Below, one piece after another: positions 54,931 through 55,705 of a stretch of DNA of 55,705 nucleotides. Origin of the DNA: Comamonadaceae bacterium (GTDB lineage Bacteria; Pseudomonadota; Gammaproteobacteria; Burkholderiales; Burkholderiaceae_C); assembly GCA_947485165.1 (NCBI GenBank), contig CANKRG010000007.1, forward strand, positions 1-55,705, read 5' to 3'. Made by a program: the position numbers and the translations under genes. The notes beneath the pieces were generated by a model. The model saw only the letters and a program-made list of their open reading frames with translations, did no database searches and was not told the DNA's origin. Each line of letters begins with the position of its first letter. The stretch's first letter is position 1.

Positions 54931-55705
54931 TCACAGCGCACCAAAACGCATCGAAAAATCGGTCGCCTTCACGTCTTTGGTCAGCGTGCCTATAGAGATG
55001 CGGTCAACACCGGTTTCTGCAAGCTCGCGCAGGCCATTTAGCGTGACACCGCCTGAGATTTCTAGAATGGCACGGCCTTGGTTCATCTTCACCGCCTCAT
55101 GCAGCGTCGGCACGCTCATGTTGTCCAGCAAAACCATTGTGGCGCCCGCGTTCAGGGCTTCGGCCAATTGCTTCAAATTCTCCACTTCAATTTCGATGAA
55201 CTTGGCGTTCGGCGCAAGCTTAGCGGCGCGTTCCAGCACGGCGGCAATGCTGCTCGCTGCCGCGATGTGGTTTTCTTTGATCAGCACCGCGTCATACAGC
55301 CCGATGCGGTGGTTGGTCCCGCCGCCGCACAGCACCGCGTATTTTTGCGCTAGGCGCAGGCCGGGCAGGGTTTTGCGGGTGTCGACGATTTTTGCCTTGG
55401 TGCCCTTCACGATATCGACATAAACCGCCGTTTTGGTCGCCACGGCGCTCATCATCTGCATGAAATTCAGCGCGGTGCGCTCGGCGGTCAGCAGTTTGCT
55501 GGCGAAGCCTTCGATGTCTAAAACCGTTTGGTCGGCTTGGCAGCGTTCGCCTTCTTTGACGCGCCAAGTTAGCTTGGCGGTGGGGTCTAGCCCCAAAATC
55601 GCCGCTTCTGCCCAGGCCGAGCCGCAAATCACCGCTGACTCACGTGCCAAGATGCGGGCGGTGGTGCGTTTGCTGGGGTCGATCAGTGATGCCGTTAAAT
55701 CACCC
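54931..55705 (-). CDS. nadC: Nicotinate-nucleotide pyrophosphorylase, C-terminal part (5' end outside window)
   Basis: The enzyme converts quinolinate and PRPP into nicotinate mononucleotide. The frame stays open to the window edge: [20 protein letters not shown], then [16 protein letters not shown]. The ORF-track TTG at 55650 is internal. The PRPP/quinolinate site appears as [25 protein letters not shown], followed by LIKENHI and [24 protein letters not shown], and [27 protein letters not shown]. About 258 residues are present; perhaps 25-30 are missing. Confidence 0.96.
   Translation of the reverse strand, partial: GDLTASLIDPSKRTTARILARESAVICGSAWAEAAILGLDPTAKLTWRVKEGERCQADQTVLDIEGFASKLLTAERTALNFMQMMSAVATKTAVYVDIVKGTKAKIVDTRKTLPGLRLAQKYAVLCGGGTNHRIGLYDAVLIKENHIAAASSIAAVLERAAKLAPNAKFIEIEVENLKQLAEALNAGATMVLLDNMSVPTLHEAVKMNQGRAILEISGGVTLNGLRELAETGVDRISIGTLTKDVKATDFSMRFGAL

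Overview
The window reads as chromosomal DNA of a betaproteobacterium of the order Burkholderiales, most likely family Comamonadaceae. This rests on gene content (DUF3460 next to scpA, a PhaI-type phasin, rdgC, the DUF3305/DUF3306/polyferredoxin formate dehydrogenase module, a C-x14-C-x2-C type QueE) and on interspersed repeats that I recall from that family. The placement is inference from gene types; no search was possible.

Layout. 1-2116 (+): 3' end of pntB (proton-translocating transhydrogenase) and a glcD-type FAD oxidase. 2119-2567: a 449-bp internally deleted IS3-family element with both ends still recognisable. 2588-6107 (-): the dTDP-L-rhamnose operon rfbB-rfbD-rfbA-rfbC. 6289-6405 (-): a broken SDR gene start. 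6624-8390 (+): phasin and rdgC. 8466-17739 (+): spc and alpha ribosomal operons (rplN to rpmJ, then rpsM-rpsK-rpsD-rpoA-rplQ), followed by an initiator tRNA-Met with a terminator. The S10 operon is not directly upstream. 18023-20578 (-): a large FtsX-type permease. 20796-37534 (-): a formate oxidation supercluster of 14 co-directional genes. 37560-46057: apbC (-), metG and a SulP transporter (+), a BamE-like lipoprotein (-), then DUF3460, scpA and nadB (+). 46060-52283 (+): a TPP riboswitch, thiC-thiO-thiS-thiG-thiDE and panD. 52364-55705 (-): nadC-nadA-queE-queD and a small membrane protein.

How it works together. The formate cluster combines a cytosolic NAD-reducing molybdenum formate dehydrogenase (FdsA plus a fused NuoE/NuoF-like FdsGB) with an exported, quinone-linked Tat formate dehydrogenase (alpha, 4Fe-4S beta, cytochrome b gamma). 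Between and around them lie probable maturation and electron-transfer genes: DUF3305, DUF3306, a 711-aa polyferredoxin, a TorD-like chaperone, a small Tat-signal protein, a lipoprotein and FdhD. A LysR regulator sits at the upstream end. The right side is a cofactor block covering thiamine, NAD (nadB, nadA, nadC), pantothenate and queuosine.

Most unusual signal. A 46-nt element occurs seven times without gaps. Three copies are intergenic (7364, 20728, 52311) and four lie inside genes (rfbD, torD-like, fdsGB, metG). In the frame used by the genes, every intergenic copy has a stop at codon 8 and every genic copy has a sense codon there. Two genic copies fall in inter-domain linkers. A second, GC-rich repeat sits in frame inside fdsA. 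Together these resemble the in-frame palindromic elements known from Rickettsia, here in a betaproteobacterium.
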